Shown piece by piece: positions 35,696 through 44,584 of a DNA stretch of 58,865 bases. Each line of letters opens with the position of its first letter. The stretch's first letter is position 1. The stretch spans positions 1 through 58,865 of the forward strand of contig DASXTC010000035.1 of NCBI GenBank assembly GCA_036505635.1. Reading direction: 5' to 3'. The DNA is from DASXTC01 sp036505635 (lineage in GTDB: Bacteria > Acidobacteriota > Polarisedimenticolia > JACPZX01 > DASXTC01). The translations under genes were made by a program, and so were the position numbers. The notes beneath the pieces are model-generated. The model did no database searches. It was given only the letters and a program-made list of their open reading frames with translations, and was not told the DNA's origin.

Positions 35696-36855
35696 GCCGT
35701 CTCCCCCGCCCGCCGCGGGGCCTCGTCCGAAAGGGCCCGCTGGTAGACCGCAAGGGTCCCCCGCGCCGCCCTCTCCCAGGTGAACTCCGCGGCGCGCGCC
35801 AGACCTTTCTCGCGGAGCCGCCCGCGCAGCGCCACGTCCGACAGGACCGACCAGAGCCCTTCGGCGATCGCCTCGGTGCTCGTCGGATCGACCAGGAGGG
35901 CGGCGTCGCCGGCGACCTCGGGAAAGCACGAGGTGGAGGACGCCAGCACCGGAATGCCGCTCGCCATCGCCTCGAGCACCGGCAGGCCAAACCCCTCGTA
36001 GAGCGAGGGGCAGACGACGGCCGCCGCTCCGCCGTAGAGGGCGGGCAGGTCCTCCGCGCGCACGTAGCCGGCGACGCGAACCGAGCCCGACAGGCCGCTG
36101 CGGCCGATCGCGGCCTCGATCGGTGGAGAGGGGGGCTCGACCGATCCGGCCAGCACCAGCGTGAGGTGGGGTGCCCTGCGGCGGACCGAGGCGAACGCTT
36201 CCAGCAGGCGGCCGAGGTTGCGGCGCGGCGTGATCGATCCGACGTGCAGGAGATACTCCTCCCCCAGGCGATACCTCTTCCTGACTTCGGCGAGATGGGC
36301 CGGTTCCTGCGCCGGGCCGAACGAGGGGTCGGGAGCCAGGGGGACGGCGGTTACCTTCGATGCCGGCACGCCGTAAGCCTTGATGATGTCGCGTCGCGAG
36401 CACTCCGACACCGTGAGGATGTGGCGCGCCTTGCGGGCCGAGGAGGCGGCAAAGCCGTTGAAGGCGATCCGGGCCTTCCGGGTGTACCACTCCGGGTGCA
36501 GGTGGAACGTGATGTCATGGATCGTCACCACAGCCGGCGCCGGGCAGAAGGCCGGCAGCGTGTAGAAGGTCCCGTGAAACAGATCGACCGGGCGCGTCAT
36601 CAGGTGAACCGGCAGCCTGAGGTGGTTCCACGTGAAGACATTGTCGACCAGAGGGGTCCTCAGGACCCTTGTCTCGACTCCCGCGAGGCCCGGGCGCGCG
36701 CCGGCCTGAGGCGCGGCCGCGAGGAGGAGCCGCAGCCTCACCTCCGGGTTCATCGAGCTCATCGCCGCGACGAGGTTCGCGACATACCGGCCGACACCCG
36801 TGGGGCTCCCCGCGAGGCTCCGGCCGTCGATCCCGATGGTGACCGTGCGGCTCAC
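35692..36855 (-). CDS. GT4-family glycosyltransferase
   Basis: 387 residues beginning at GTG 36855, overlapping the upstream GT4 stop. N-terminus TIGIDGRSLAGSPTGVGRYV; C-terminal donor domain with LHVGSITPRRNLGRLLEAF and the EX7E block EGFGLPVLEAMASGIPVLAS. Similar in layout to its upstream neighbour (both start VxIGIDxR), suggesting an old duplication. Mannosyl- or similar transferase in surface glycan assembly. Confidence 0.87.
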   Translation of the reverse strand: MSRTVTIGIDGRSLAGSPTGVGRYVANLVAAMSSMNPEVRLRLLLAAAPQAGARPGLAGVETRVLRTPLVDNVFTWNHLRLPVHLMTRPVDLFHGTFYTLPAFCPAPAVVTIHDITFHLHPEWYTRKARIAFNGFAASSARKARHILTVSECSRRDIIKAYGVPASKVTAVPLAPDPSFGPAQEPAHLAEVRKRYRLGEEYLLHVGSITPRRNLGRLLEAFASVRRRAPHLTLVLAGSVEPPSPPIEAAIGRSGLSGSVRVAGYVRAEDLPALYGGAAAVVCPSLYEGFGLPVLEAMASGIPVLASSTSCFPEVAGDAALLVDPTSTEAIAEGLWSVLSDVALRGRLREKGLARAAEFTWERAARGTLAVYQRALSDEAPRRAGETA

Positions 36856-37979
36856 TCGAGCGCCCCGCGGTAGACTTCGATGGTCCGGCGCGCGGTCTCC
36901 CTCCAGGTGAACCGCGCGGCGCGCTCGCGCCCCCGGCGGGACAGATCGGCGGCGAGGGTCTCGTCGTCCAGGATCCGGGCGATCGCCCCTTCGATCTGCC
37001 TCTCATCGGATGGATCGACGTACAGGCAGGCGTCTCCGCCTACTTCGGGGATCGCCCCGGCTCGGGACGCCACCACCGGGGCCCCGCAGGCCATCGCCTC
37101 GAGCACGGGAAGCCCGAACCCCTCCGTGAAGGAGGGATAGACCACCGCGGCGGCGCCGCGGTATAGCGCGACCAGCGTCGGACGGGGCACGAAGCCGGGC
37201 AACCTCACCCTGTCGAGCAGCCCCGTGGCGGCCGCGCTCCGGATCAGCTCGGCGGTGGCGGGCCCGTGCTCGCCGGCGATGACCAGCGTGAGGTCCCGTC
37301 CCCGGGCGGTCAGGGCCGCCAGCGCGCCGAGGAGGCGCGGCAGGTTCTTGACGATGTCGTGGCCGCCGGTATGCAGGATGTAGCGACCTCTGATCCCGAG
37401 CCGGGAGGCCACCACCGCGGCCGAAGGGTCGGGCGCGGCCAGCTCGGCCGGCGTGATGTCGGCGGCCAGCGGGATGACGGTGACCTCCGCTCCGTCGATC
37501 CCGAGCAGCGACACCACGTCCGCCTTCGTCGCCTCGGACGGCACGATGATCCGATCGGCCCGGCGCGCCAGGGAGAAGTTGATCCGGAAGAGCCGGGCGT
37601 TTCGCCGCGAGACCGTCCCCGGCAGCTTCAACGGGGTCAGATCGTGAATCGTCTGCACGACCCGGCACGATCGCGGCCTGATCAGGGGCACCGCGTAAAA
37701 GGGGGAGTGAAAGACGGTCACGCGCCGCAGGGCCAGAAGCGGCGCCCAGGCGAACTGATCCCACAGTGTGATGGCGCGGCGCGGGCGGCGCAGCCTCACG
37801 CGCATGACGCGACCTGCGGCCCGCGGCTCCTCCTCCAGCCCGTCGCCGAACAGCACGATGTCATCGTCACCGGCCGCCATCTCCAACGCGAGGCCGGCGA
37901 GCAGGCCGCGGATGTAGGAGCCGACTCCCCGGCGGCCGCTCGTGCCGCTCATGGCTCTGATGTCGATCCCTACGCGCAC
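36852..37979 (-). CDS. GT4-family glycosyltransferase
   Basis: 375 residues from GTG 37979, chosen because GGGGAGGG lies just upstream and the protein then starts VRVGIDIRAMSG. Donor domain motifs: LHTGGHDIVKNLPRLLGALA and EGFGLPVLEAMACGAPVVAS. First gene of a 12-gene minus-strand run (37979 to 23655) in which most neighbours overlap or lie within 3 bases, so glycan genes, the ABC transporter, pilD and pilS may share one transcript. Confidence 0.87.
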   Translation of the reverse strand: MRVGIDIRAMSGTSGRRGVGSYIRGLLAGLALEMAAGDDDIVLFGDGLEEEPRAAGRVMRVRLRRPRRAITLWDQFAWAPLLALRRVTVFHSPFYAVPLIRPRSCRVVQTIHDLTPLKLPGTVSRRNARLFRINFSLARRADRIIVPSEATKADVVSLLGIDGAEVTVIPLAADITPAELAAPDPSAAVVASRLGIRGRYILHTGGHDIVKNLPRLLGALAALTARGRDLTLVIAGEHGPATAELIRSAAATGLLDRVRLPGFVPRPTLVALYRGAAAVVYPSFTEGFGLPVLEAMACGAPVVASRAGAIPEVGGDACLYVDPSDERQIEGAIARILDDETLAADLSRRGRERAARFTWRETARRTIEVYRGALE

Positions 37980-38086
37980 CCGCCCTCCCCTTCCTCCCGG
38001 CGCCGTCCGGGCCCGGTCCACGGGGCCGGTGGTACACTCCGCCGCGTGCTGACCGCTCCCGGCGCGCTCGCAGGAGTGCCGAGAAG

Positions 38087-39533
38087 ATGAGCCCGGCGAT
38101 CCCCGAGCATCCGTCCGGTCTTCCTTCCTCCCGCATCGAACGCCTCGCCGCCGGGTTCGGGCTCGCCGTCTTCAGCACGGTGCTGCTCCTCGCGCTTCTC
38201 GAGGGAGCTGTCAGGCTCTACGACCGGGCGCTCAAGGGCGCGCCCATCGCGCAGGCCGACCCCCTCGAGACCCTCTACCTCTCTCATCCTTATCTGCCAT
38301 CCATCCTTCGCCCCTCCACCGACTATCGCGACGCAGACACGGCCGGCCACATCAACTCGCTCGGCTTGCGGGGGCCCGAACGCCCCGCCGAGAAGGCCGA
38401 AGGGTCGGTGCGGATCCTCTGCGTGGGGGGGTCGACCACCTTTGGCGCGGGGATCGTCGGCGACGAGAAGACCTGGCCGGCGCGCCTCGAGGCCCGCCTC
38501 CTGGAGATGCGTCCCGACCTGCGCATCGAGGTCTGGAACGCGGGCGTGCCCGGCCATACGACGGCCGAGAACGTCATCTACCTCAGCCTGCGTCTGATCG
38601 ACTTTGCGCCCGACCTGGTGATCCTGTACGAGGGATACAACGACTTCAAGCCGAACCGGCACCCCGGCTTCAGGAGCGACTACTCGCACTGGAGGGATCG
38701 CGCCGTGGCCCCGCGGCGAGCACTGCTCGAACGGCTCCGGCTCTACACGCATCTGAGGTCCTTCATCGACCGACTGCGGGCCGATCCGGAGGCCCCGGTG
38801 CGCGACCCGCGCACGGGGGAAAAACTGGAGCGCTTCGATTCGGTCTCCGAGGAAGGGGTTCTCACCTTCGAGAGGAACCTCAGGACCCTGATCGCGGTGG
38901 CGCGCTCGGCGGGGGGCTCGCCGGTGCTCGCCACCCAGGAGTGTGTCCGAGTAATGGCTCGGGTCGCGTTGCGAGCGCCGCGGGGTCGGGTCCGAGGAAG
39001 CGCGACGAAGTCGATGCGAGACATCGTCGAGGAGCGCTGACAAAGGAGACGGCCCCGCGCCGCCGCAACCCTTCGGGCGCACGGGGATCGCGGCCTCATC
39101 CATCGTCGCTCGTCGTCGACGACCACTCGGGTCGACTTCCTCCTCGCTCCTTGGCTGCGGCTCGCAAGCCCCGTGCGCGCGGCCCAAGCCATTACTCGGA
39201 CACACTCCTAGGCGCATCCCTGCACCGACGAAAACGCGCGCGAGCATCCCGATCTGTTCATCTACCTGCCCGGCCTGACCTTCGCCGGAGTCAAGGAGAC
39301 GTTCGACCGGTACAACGAGGCGATCCGCGCCGTGGCCACCCGGCAGGGCGCGCCTGTGGCCGACGCGGCCCGTCTCATCCCTGAGGATCCCGCTCTCTTC
39401 GTGGATCACGTCCATTTCAACTCCAGGGGGGGCGGAGGCCTTCTCGCGGGTCGTCGCGGAGACGATCCTGCCGGCCCTGCCCCCCGCGAGTTCGAACGCG
39501 CACGCTCATGCGGGGCCCGGCGCGGCTCCCTGA
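38087..39533 (+). pseudogene. SGNH/GDSL-family hydrolase interrupted by a 273-bp element and a frameshift
   Basis: The N-terminal 283 codons (38087-38936) have a TM anchor (about 22-42), block I GGSTTFG (Ser116), block II NAGVPGHTT and block III GYND (Asn185). A repeat element (38937-39209) follows, and it brings a TGA at 39038. The C-terminal part resumes at 39210 with DENAREHPDLFIYLPG and carries the catalytic DHVHFNSRG (Asp/His). Removing 273 bases joins the halves in frame (LATQ-AHPCTDENA). A run of seven G at 39426-39432 shifts the frame just after the DxxH block; with six G it reads RGAEAFSRVVAETI and stops at 39533. The intact protein would be about 390 residues, probably a membrane-anchored glycan acyl-esterase or transferase. 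Confidence 0.85.
38937..39209. mobile_element. 273-bp MITE-like element with 23-bp terminal inverted repeats
   Basis: The ends are perfect inverted repeats of 23 bases (38937-38959 and 39187-39209), beginning AGGAGTGTGTCCGAGTAA; weaker pairing continues inwards (CGGGTCGCG against TGGGCCGCG). No gene is encoded. The left 53 bases recur with one mismatch at 58813-58865. No long target duplication is seen; AG/AGG follows the right end and TA dinucleotides border two of the three visible ends. Deleting one 273-base unit restores the reading frame of the host gene. A non-autonomous transposon moved by a transposase elsewhere is the best reading; the family is not identified. Confidence 0.85.
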
Positions 39534-40645
39534 CCCGCCGATCCCAGCACGACCTCACGGTACAAGGCTTCGACCTCACGCGCCATGCGCGCCGAGCTGA
39601 AGCCCGCCGACGCCGCGGCGCGCGCCCCCTCCCCGAGCCGCGCGGCCAGCGCCGGGCTGGCATGCAGGCGGCCCAACGCCCCGGCGATCTGATCGGGACG
39701 CCCCGCCTCGATCAAGAGTCCGCTGACGCCCTCCTCGATCGCCTCGGGGATCCCGCCCACGCGGCTCGCCACCACCGGAAGACCCGTCCACATCGCCTGC
39801 AGCAGAGAAAGGGGCATCGCCTCCTGGTGCGAGGGGAGCGCGAAGACATCGAGCGAAGCGAGGAAGGGCTCGACCTTCTCGATTCGACCCGGCAGGATCA
39901 AACGGAGGCCAAGCTTGCCGGCGCGTTCCCGCAGCGCCCCGCCAAGGGGGCCCTCCCCCGCCATCGCGAGGGCGAGGGCGGGAAGCCCGGCGAGGGCCGC
40001 TCCCTCGAGGAGATCGAGCACCCCTTTCTTCTCCTCCAACGCCCCGAGGAATCCCACCAGCGGGGACGCGTCCAGGGGCAGCCCGAGACGCGCGCGGGCC
40101 GCGTCGCGAGGCTCGATGGCGTCCGGCGCGGCAACGCCGTTCAGGATCACCGCGATCCGCTTCTCGGGGACGCCGAATCGCTCCTGCAGGAATCGCGCGT
40201 CGGACCGGCAGACGGCGATCACCCTGTCCACGAAGCGGCCCGCCGCCATCTTGGCCGCCCGGCTGTAGGGCTTCTCCAGAGGAAACCAGGTTGGCGCATG
40301 CTCGGTCGTCACGATGTGCCGCGCTCCAGCGACCTTCGCCGCCATGATCGCGGGGATCGCCTCGATGGGGGATGACAGATGGAAGTGGAGGATCTCCGGT
40401 CGCTCCCGCTCGACGAGACGTCCGAGCGCCGCCATCCCCGGCAGGTCGGTCTTGCCCTTCACCGCCATTCGCTCCACTCCCGCGCCCGTCCCGGCGCAGG
40501 CCTCTGCTTCCCGGTCGACCGCGGCGGCCGTCGAAAAGATCACCTTCACCGCGTGTCCGGCGGCGACCTGCTCCCGCGCCAGGAGCCGCACGTGGTGAAG
40601 CAGCCCGCCGATGACCTCGGCTCCCGTGAAGTGGATCACGCGCAT
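39506..40645 (-). CDS. GT4-family glycosyltransferase
   Basis: 379 residues. Starts RVIHFTGAEVIGGLLHHVRL, typical of GT4 enzymes of capsule and EPS loci; donor domain has VGFLGALEEKKGVLDLLEGA and the block EAMPLSLLQAMWTGLPVVAS. The 3' end overlaps the corrected end of the convergent SGNH pseudogene by 28 bases. Last gene of the second glycan operon (48385 to 39506). Confidence 0.85.
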   Translation of the reverse strand: MRVIHFTGAEVIGGLLHHVRLLAREQVAAGHAVKVIFSTAAAVDREAEACAGTGAGVERMAVKGKTDLPGMAALGRLVERERPEILHFHLSSPIEAIPAIMAAKVAGARHIVTTEHAPTWFPLEKPYSRAAKMAAGRFVDRVIAVCRSDARFLQERFGVPEKRIAVILNGVAAPDAIEPRDAARARLGLPLDASPLVGFLGALEEKKGVLDLLEGAALAGLPALALAMAGEGPLGGALRERAGKLGLRLILPGRIEKVEPFLASLDVFALPSHQEAMPLSLLQAMWTGLPVVASRVGGIPEAIEEGVSGLLIEAGRPDQIAGALGRLHASPALAARLGEGARAAASAGFSSARMAREVEALYREVVLGSAGQGAAPGPA

Positions 40646-40658
40646 CGGCGTCCCCTCC

Positions 40659-41579
40659 TCAAGGTCCGGCCGCCCCGCCTGGCCGCATCCCCACGATCGA
40701 GGCCACCAGGTATTTCAGCGGCTCGAGCGAGGCGCGTCTGAGCCGCCATGCCGCCACCAGACACCGGCGCGACTCCGCCTTCCTCCCCTCCTTCATCAGC
40801 CAGTATCCCGCCTCGATGTGAAGCCGGTACCGCGTGGCCCGGCACCGGGCGGGATCCCCCGAGACGAGCTCGGGGTGCGTGCGGAGCTGTTCCTCGAAGA
40901 TCGCGATGTCCTCGAGACGCAGGTCGGCCATCCTCTCGGTGGCGCGCCCCTCGACGATCCTGTATCGCGTCAGGGGCTCGGCGATGAACGCCACCCCGCC
41001 GCTCCCCGCCGCCGAGGCGATCCGCAGCCACAGGTCCCAGTCCTCCGAGAGCTTGTAGCGGGGATCGAACGGGCCCGTCCCGTCGAGGCCGGGCAGACGC
41101 GCGCGCCTCGCCATGACGGAGGACATGGGGATGTAGTTCCAGTGCACGAGGTTCTCGTACGCCCTGTCGAGCAGGGCAGCCGTATCGGCGACGGCCGGGA
41201 AGATCTCCAGGAGGCGTCCGTCCCGCTCCACGCGCGCCTGCGTGAAGACAAGAGCCACATTCGGGTCCGAGTCGAGCCTGTCCACCTGGCGGCGGACCTT
41301 GCCGGGCTCCCACAGATCATCATGATCCATGAAGGCGACGTAAGTCCCACGCGCGAGCCTCACGCCTTCGTTGCGCGCCGCCGAGACTCCGCGCCGCGGC
41401 CCGCTCACGAGACGCACGGGAGGACCGAGGCCCGACACAACCTCGGCTGTGCCGTCGGCCGAACCGTCGTCCACGACGATCACCTCCAGATCGGCGAAGC
41501 CTTGACCCAGAACCGAAGCGATCGTCGGCCGGATGAAGGAGGCCGCGTTGAAGGCCGGGATGACGACGCTGACCTTCAT
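40659..41579 (-). CDS. GT2-family glycosyltransferase
   Basis: 306 residues, GT-A fold: VSVVIPAFNAASFIRPTIAS, VVDDGSADGT, and the metal-binding DHDD (FMDHDDLWEPGK). SEDWDLWLRIA is the usual acceptor-side block. Start ATG 41579 overlaps the upstream stop (ATGA); an earlier in-frame ATG lies inside that gene. Paralogous to its upstream neighbour. Confidence 0.87.
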   Translation of the reverse strand: MKVSVVIPAFNAASFIRPTIASVLGQGFADLEVIVVDDGSADGTAEVVSGLGPPVRLVSGPRRGVSAARNEGVRLARGTYVAFMDHDDLWEPGKVRRQVDRLDSDPNVALVFTQARVERDGRLLEIFPAVADTAALLDRAYENLVHWNYIPMSSVMARRARLPGLDGTGPFDPRYKLSEDWDLWLRIASAAGSGGVAFIAEPLTRYRIVEGRATERMADLRLEDIAIFEEQLRTHPELVSGDPARCRATRYRLHIEAGYWLMKEGRKAESRRCLVAAWRLRRASLEPLKYLVASIVGMRPGGAAGP

Positions 41580-42502
41580 GAGGAGATCCGGGGCGAGCGC
41601 CCCCGCGGCGCGCCCGAGCGCAGGAACGACGAGAGATAAAAGAGGTAGGGATGCGGTCTGAGAGGGGCCTGACGGATCGCATCGGCGAGCAGGCGCCGGG
41701 CCTCCCGCGGGGCCCCTTCCCTCAGAAGCGAGCACCCCTCCAGGAAGAGGTGGTGCCACCTCATGCGGGCGAAGTCAGCCGTGAGCCTGGCCCTCATCGC
41801 GGGCTCCCGCTCGGCGCACCGTTCGAGATAGCGCCCCCATACCGCTACCACGCAGCGGGCGAGAGTGCGGCTGTCCCGCGTGACGTTGCCCGCGTGGAAG
41901 CGGCGCCTCACCAGCGGACGGTCCACGACCGCGAACCTTCGCGCGAGCGCCACCCGAAACCAGAGATCGGTGTCCTGTCCGATCGGAAGCGATTCGTCGA
42001 AGGGTCCGGCCTCGTCCAGACAGGAACGTCTCAGGATCACGGTCGGCGTGGAGATCATGTCGTAGAGGAAAATCGACGAGGGCGTGCAGCGTCCATCGAA
42101 CCCGCGCTCCTGGAAGTAGGTCCTCTCGACCACGCCTGGCCGGCCGAAGCCGACCATGTCCGAGAAGACCAGTCCCAGATCCGGATCGCCTTCCAGAAGA
42201 GGGATCTGGAGGGAGGATTTCTCCGGGACCCAGATGTCGTCCGCGTCGAGGAAGGCGACGAGATCCCCGATGGTGGCGCGAAGTCCCGCGTTGCGCGCGC
42301 GCCCCGAGCCGGCTCGCGCCTGGCTCAGCACCTTCACGCCGCGCCCGTATCGCCGCGCCGCCTCCGCCGTGCCGTCGGTGGAGCCGTCGTCGACGACCAC
42401 CACCTCGGGCTGGTCGAGTCCCTGCGCGTATACCGAGTCGAGCGCCTCCGGGAGAAACTCCGCGGCGTTGTGGGCGGGAATCACGACGCTGACTCTGGAC
42501 AT
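41576..42502 (-). CDS. GT2-family glycosyltransferase
   Basis: 308 residues, GT-A fold: VSVVIPAHNAAEFLPEALDS, VVDDGSTDGT, DADD (FLDADDIWVPEK) as metal-binding motif, and GQDTDLWFRVALA. Shares layout with the following GT2 gene; both likely add sugars to the same repeat unit. Nineteen bases separate it from the upstream methyltransferase. Confidence 0.87.
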   Translation of the reverse strand: MSRVSVVIPAHNAAEFLPEALDSVYAQGLDQPEVVVVDDGSTDGTAEAARRYGRGVKVLSQARAGSGRARNAGLRATIGDLVAFLDADDIWVPEKSSLQIPLLEGDPDLGLVFSDMVGFGRPGVVERTYFQERGFDGRCTPSSIFLYDMISTPTVILRRSCLDEAGPFDESLPIGQDTDLWFRVALARRFAVVDRPLVRRRFHAGNVTRDSRTLARCVVAVWGRYLERCAEREPAMRARLTADFARMRWHHLFLEGCSLLREGAPREARRLLADAIRQAPLRPHPYLFYLSSFLRSGAPRGRSPRISS

Positions 42503-42521
42503 CCCTGGGCCGTCTCCTCGC

Positions 42522-43388
42522 TCAGACGCTGCGCTTGGGGACGCGCGGAGCGGACAGGTCCTGCTTGAGCGCCCGCAGGAACATCGTCTGGCCGCGCGTG
42601 ATCCCGGATTCCACCAGAAGCTCTGCCGAGGCGATCGCCGTCAGACCGTCCTGCGTGATGACGTGCATCTTCGTGTCGGCGTCCGCGGGCACGCTCCTCC
42701 CGAGCAGGCGCGCCTTGACCCGACCGGCCGCGGCGCGAAGCCGCACGCGAAGGGGGGGAGGCGGCATGGCCAGCGCGACCCCCTGCATGACGGCCATGAC
42801 CCCGCCCCCCTTGAGCACGCGGCGCGCCTCCCGGATCACCTGCACCGGATCCAGCGCATGGTCGAGCGTCTCGCAGAGCAGGACCGCCTCGAAGACGCCG
42901 TCGGCCAGAGGCAGCTTCTCACCCACGCCGCGCACGAGCACGGGCCCCGGCGACCCGGCGGCGGGCGGCGGCAGGGCCGCGGACAGCGGCGCCGGATCGA
43001 GGCCCCAGTAACGACGTCGCGGCAGGTACCGGATCAGCTCGCCGCTGCCGCAGCCGATCTCCAGGACCGTCGCGCTCTCGGGGATCCGCGCGAACTTGAA
43101 GAACTCGCCCGCCAGGTCGTCGGCCACCTTCTGGCGAGCCACGGAGGAGGCCGAGCCGTCCCACGTGGCCCGTCTCCATTCTCCCAGCGCATCCAGCTTC
43201 TCGCGCCACCGCGCCCATTCCGGCCCGGGAACCCCGCCCGACCAGGGGAGGAGGTCCGGGATCCCCTCGCGCACCTCGTACACGGCCGTGCACCGCGTGC
43301 AGCGCAGCGACCCGTCTCCCTGCCGCACGTCACCCCGGCAGCGTGGACACGCAAGAAGCGACAGGTCGGCCTCGGTCAAGGGCATCAT
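42522..43388 (-). CDS. SAM-dependent methyltransferase with N-terminal Trm112-like zinc ribbon
   Basis: 288 residues. N-terminal zinc ribbon CPRC (14-17) ... CTRC (30-33) followed by the Trm112-like EVREGIPDLLP, then a class I methyltransferase domain with VLEIGCGSGELIRYL. The LLCETLDHALDPVQVIREARRVL block is typical of methyltransferase type 11. In a glycan locus it may methylate a sugar; the target is not known. ATG overlaps the upstream GT4 stop. Confidence 0.82.
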   Translation of the reverse strand: MMPLTEADLSLLACPRCRGDVRQGDGSLRCTRCTAVYEVREGIPDLLPWSGGVPGPEWARWREKLDALGEWRRATWDGSASSVARQKVADDLAGEFFKFARIPESATVLEIGCGSGELIRYLPRRRYWGLDPAPLSAALPPPAAGSPGPVLVRGVGEKLPLADGVFEAVLLCETLDHALDPVQVIREARRVLKGGGVMAVMQGVALAMPPPPLRVRLRAAAGRVKARLLGRSVPADADTKMHVITQDGLTAIASAELLVESGITRGQTMFLRALKQDLSAPRVPKRSV

Positions 43389-44584
43389 CTCTCCTGCGCG
43401 ACCGCGTCGAGCCGACCCGTCTCGGCCAGCGTGGCGTAGAGGATCTCCATCCTTGTTGCCAGTCGCCGGACATCATGGCGCGCCTCGACGTGGGCGCGCC
43501 CGGCCCGCCCCATCGAGGGCCAGCGCTCCGGGCTCGCGGCCAGGACGGAGAGGCTCGCGGCCAACCCTCCCACGTCCGCCTCGTCGCACAACAGGGCGCT
43601 GTCCCCCTCCCTCACGATCTCAGGGATGTCGGCGTGCCGCGTGGAGAGAATTGGAAGACCACACGCCTGCGCCTCCAGCAGTGTCGTGGGGGCGCCCCCT
43701 TCAGAGTCGCCGTCGGCGGCGGTGCGGCTGGGCTGGATGTAGATGTGCGCGCGGTCCAGCTCCTCGATGAAGTCCCGCCGCGGCCTTCGTCCGAGCAGGG
43801 TCACCACGTCGCCCAGATCCAGCTCGCGGACCAGCTCCTCGATCGCCGGCCGCTCGGGGCCGTCCCCCAGGATCCTCAGCCGCAGGCGGCGGTCGCCGCG
43901 GCGGGCCTCGGCCAGAGCCCGCAGGGCGATGTCGAATCCTTTCTTGGGGACCATCCTGCCGCACTGGAGCAGCGTCAGGGGACCCGCGCCCGGGCCCTCC
44001 CGTTCGCGGAAGCGATACCTCATGGGGTCGATCGCGATCCGCTGGATCCTGAGCTTGGAAGTGGGACACCCGAGGGCCTCCAGCTTCCTCTTCATGCAGG
44101 TCCCTTCGGCCAGGAACGCGTCCCCCATGTCGAACAGACGCCGGTACCGCTCGCGGAACTCCGCGAGGACGGGCGCCATCGAGGCGTCATAGCCGTAGAA
44201 GCTGGTCACCATCGGCAGCCCCGTGCGCCGCCGCACCTCGAGGAGATCGCAGGCGGTGGGACCATAGTGAGCGTGGATCAGGCGCACGGCCTCGCGCGCC
44301 AGGATCCCTTCGAGATGAGGCTCCCCGCCGGTGAGCCGCCGGCGCGCTGCCCCGACCATCCGGGCGGGGCTGAAACGTCCCGGCGGCGAGCGGTGGAGCC
44401 TGACGCCTGAAGGAAGCGGGAAGACCTCGAGGTTCTCGAAGCGTTTCGCGATCACGACGGGCCGGATCCGGCTGAACGCCGCGAGGTACTCGTGGATGAA
44501 GGTCTCGGTGAGGCCGAGGTAGCACTCCATCACGTGGGCCACCGCGGGGGACGACATTGGAGCCGCGAGGGTCTCCGCGCTCAC
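43385..44584 (-). CDS. GT4-family glycosyltransferase
   Basis: 399 residues from GTG 44584 (overlaps the flippase stop, GTGA). Acceptor domain has HVMECYLGLTETFIHEYL and LIHAHYGPTA; donor domain has LLQCGRMVPKKGFDIALRAL, GDGPERP, and GGAPTTLLEAQACGLPILST. The PSRTAADGDSEGGAPTTLLE arrangement is typical of colanic-acid-type WcaL/AmsK transferases. The frame stays open far upstream inside the flippase gene, which I reject. Confidence 0.87.
   Translation of the reverse strand: MSAETLAAPMSSPAVAHVMECYLGLTETFIHEYLAAFSRIRPVVIAKRFENLEVFPLPSGVRLHRSPPGRFSPARMVGAARRRLTGGEPHLEGILAREAVRLIHAHYGPTACDLLEVRRRTGLPMVTSFYGYDASMAPVLAEFRERYRRLFDMGDAFLAEGTCMKRKLEALGCPTSKLRIQRIAIDPMRYRFREREGPGAGPLTLLQCGRMVPKKGFDIALRALAEARRGDRRLRLRILGDGPERPAIEELVRELDLGDVVTLLGRRPRRDFIEELDRAHIYIQPSRTAADGDSEGGAPTTLLEAQACGLPILSTRHADIPEIVREGDSALLCDEADVGGLAASLSVLAASPERWPSMGRAGRAHVEARHDVRRLATRMEILYATLAETGRLDAVAQER

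Noticed and set aside
37970..39415. 481-codon minus-strand frame through the SGNH pseudogene and the repeat
   Set aside because: Antisense of the hydrolase halves; it only stays open because the repeat has no stop in that frame.
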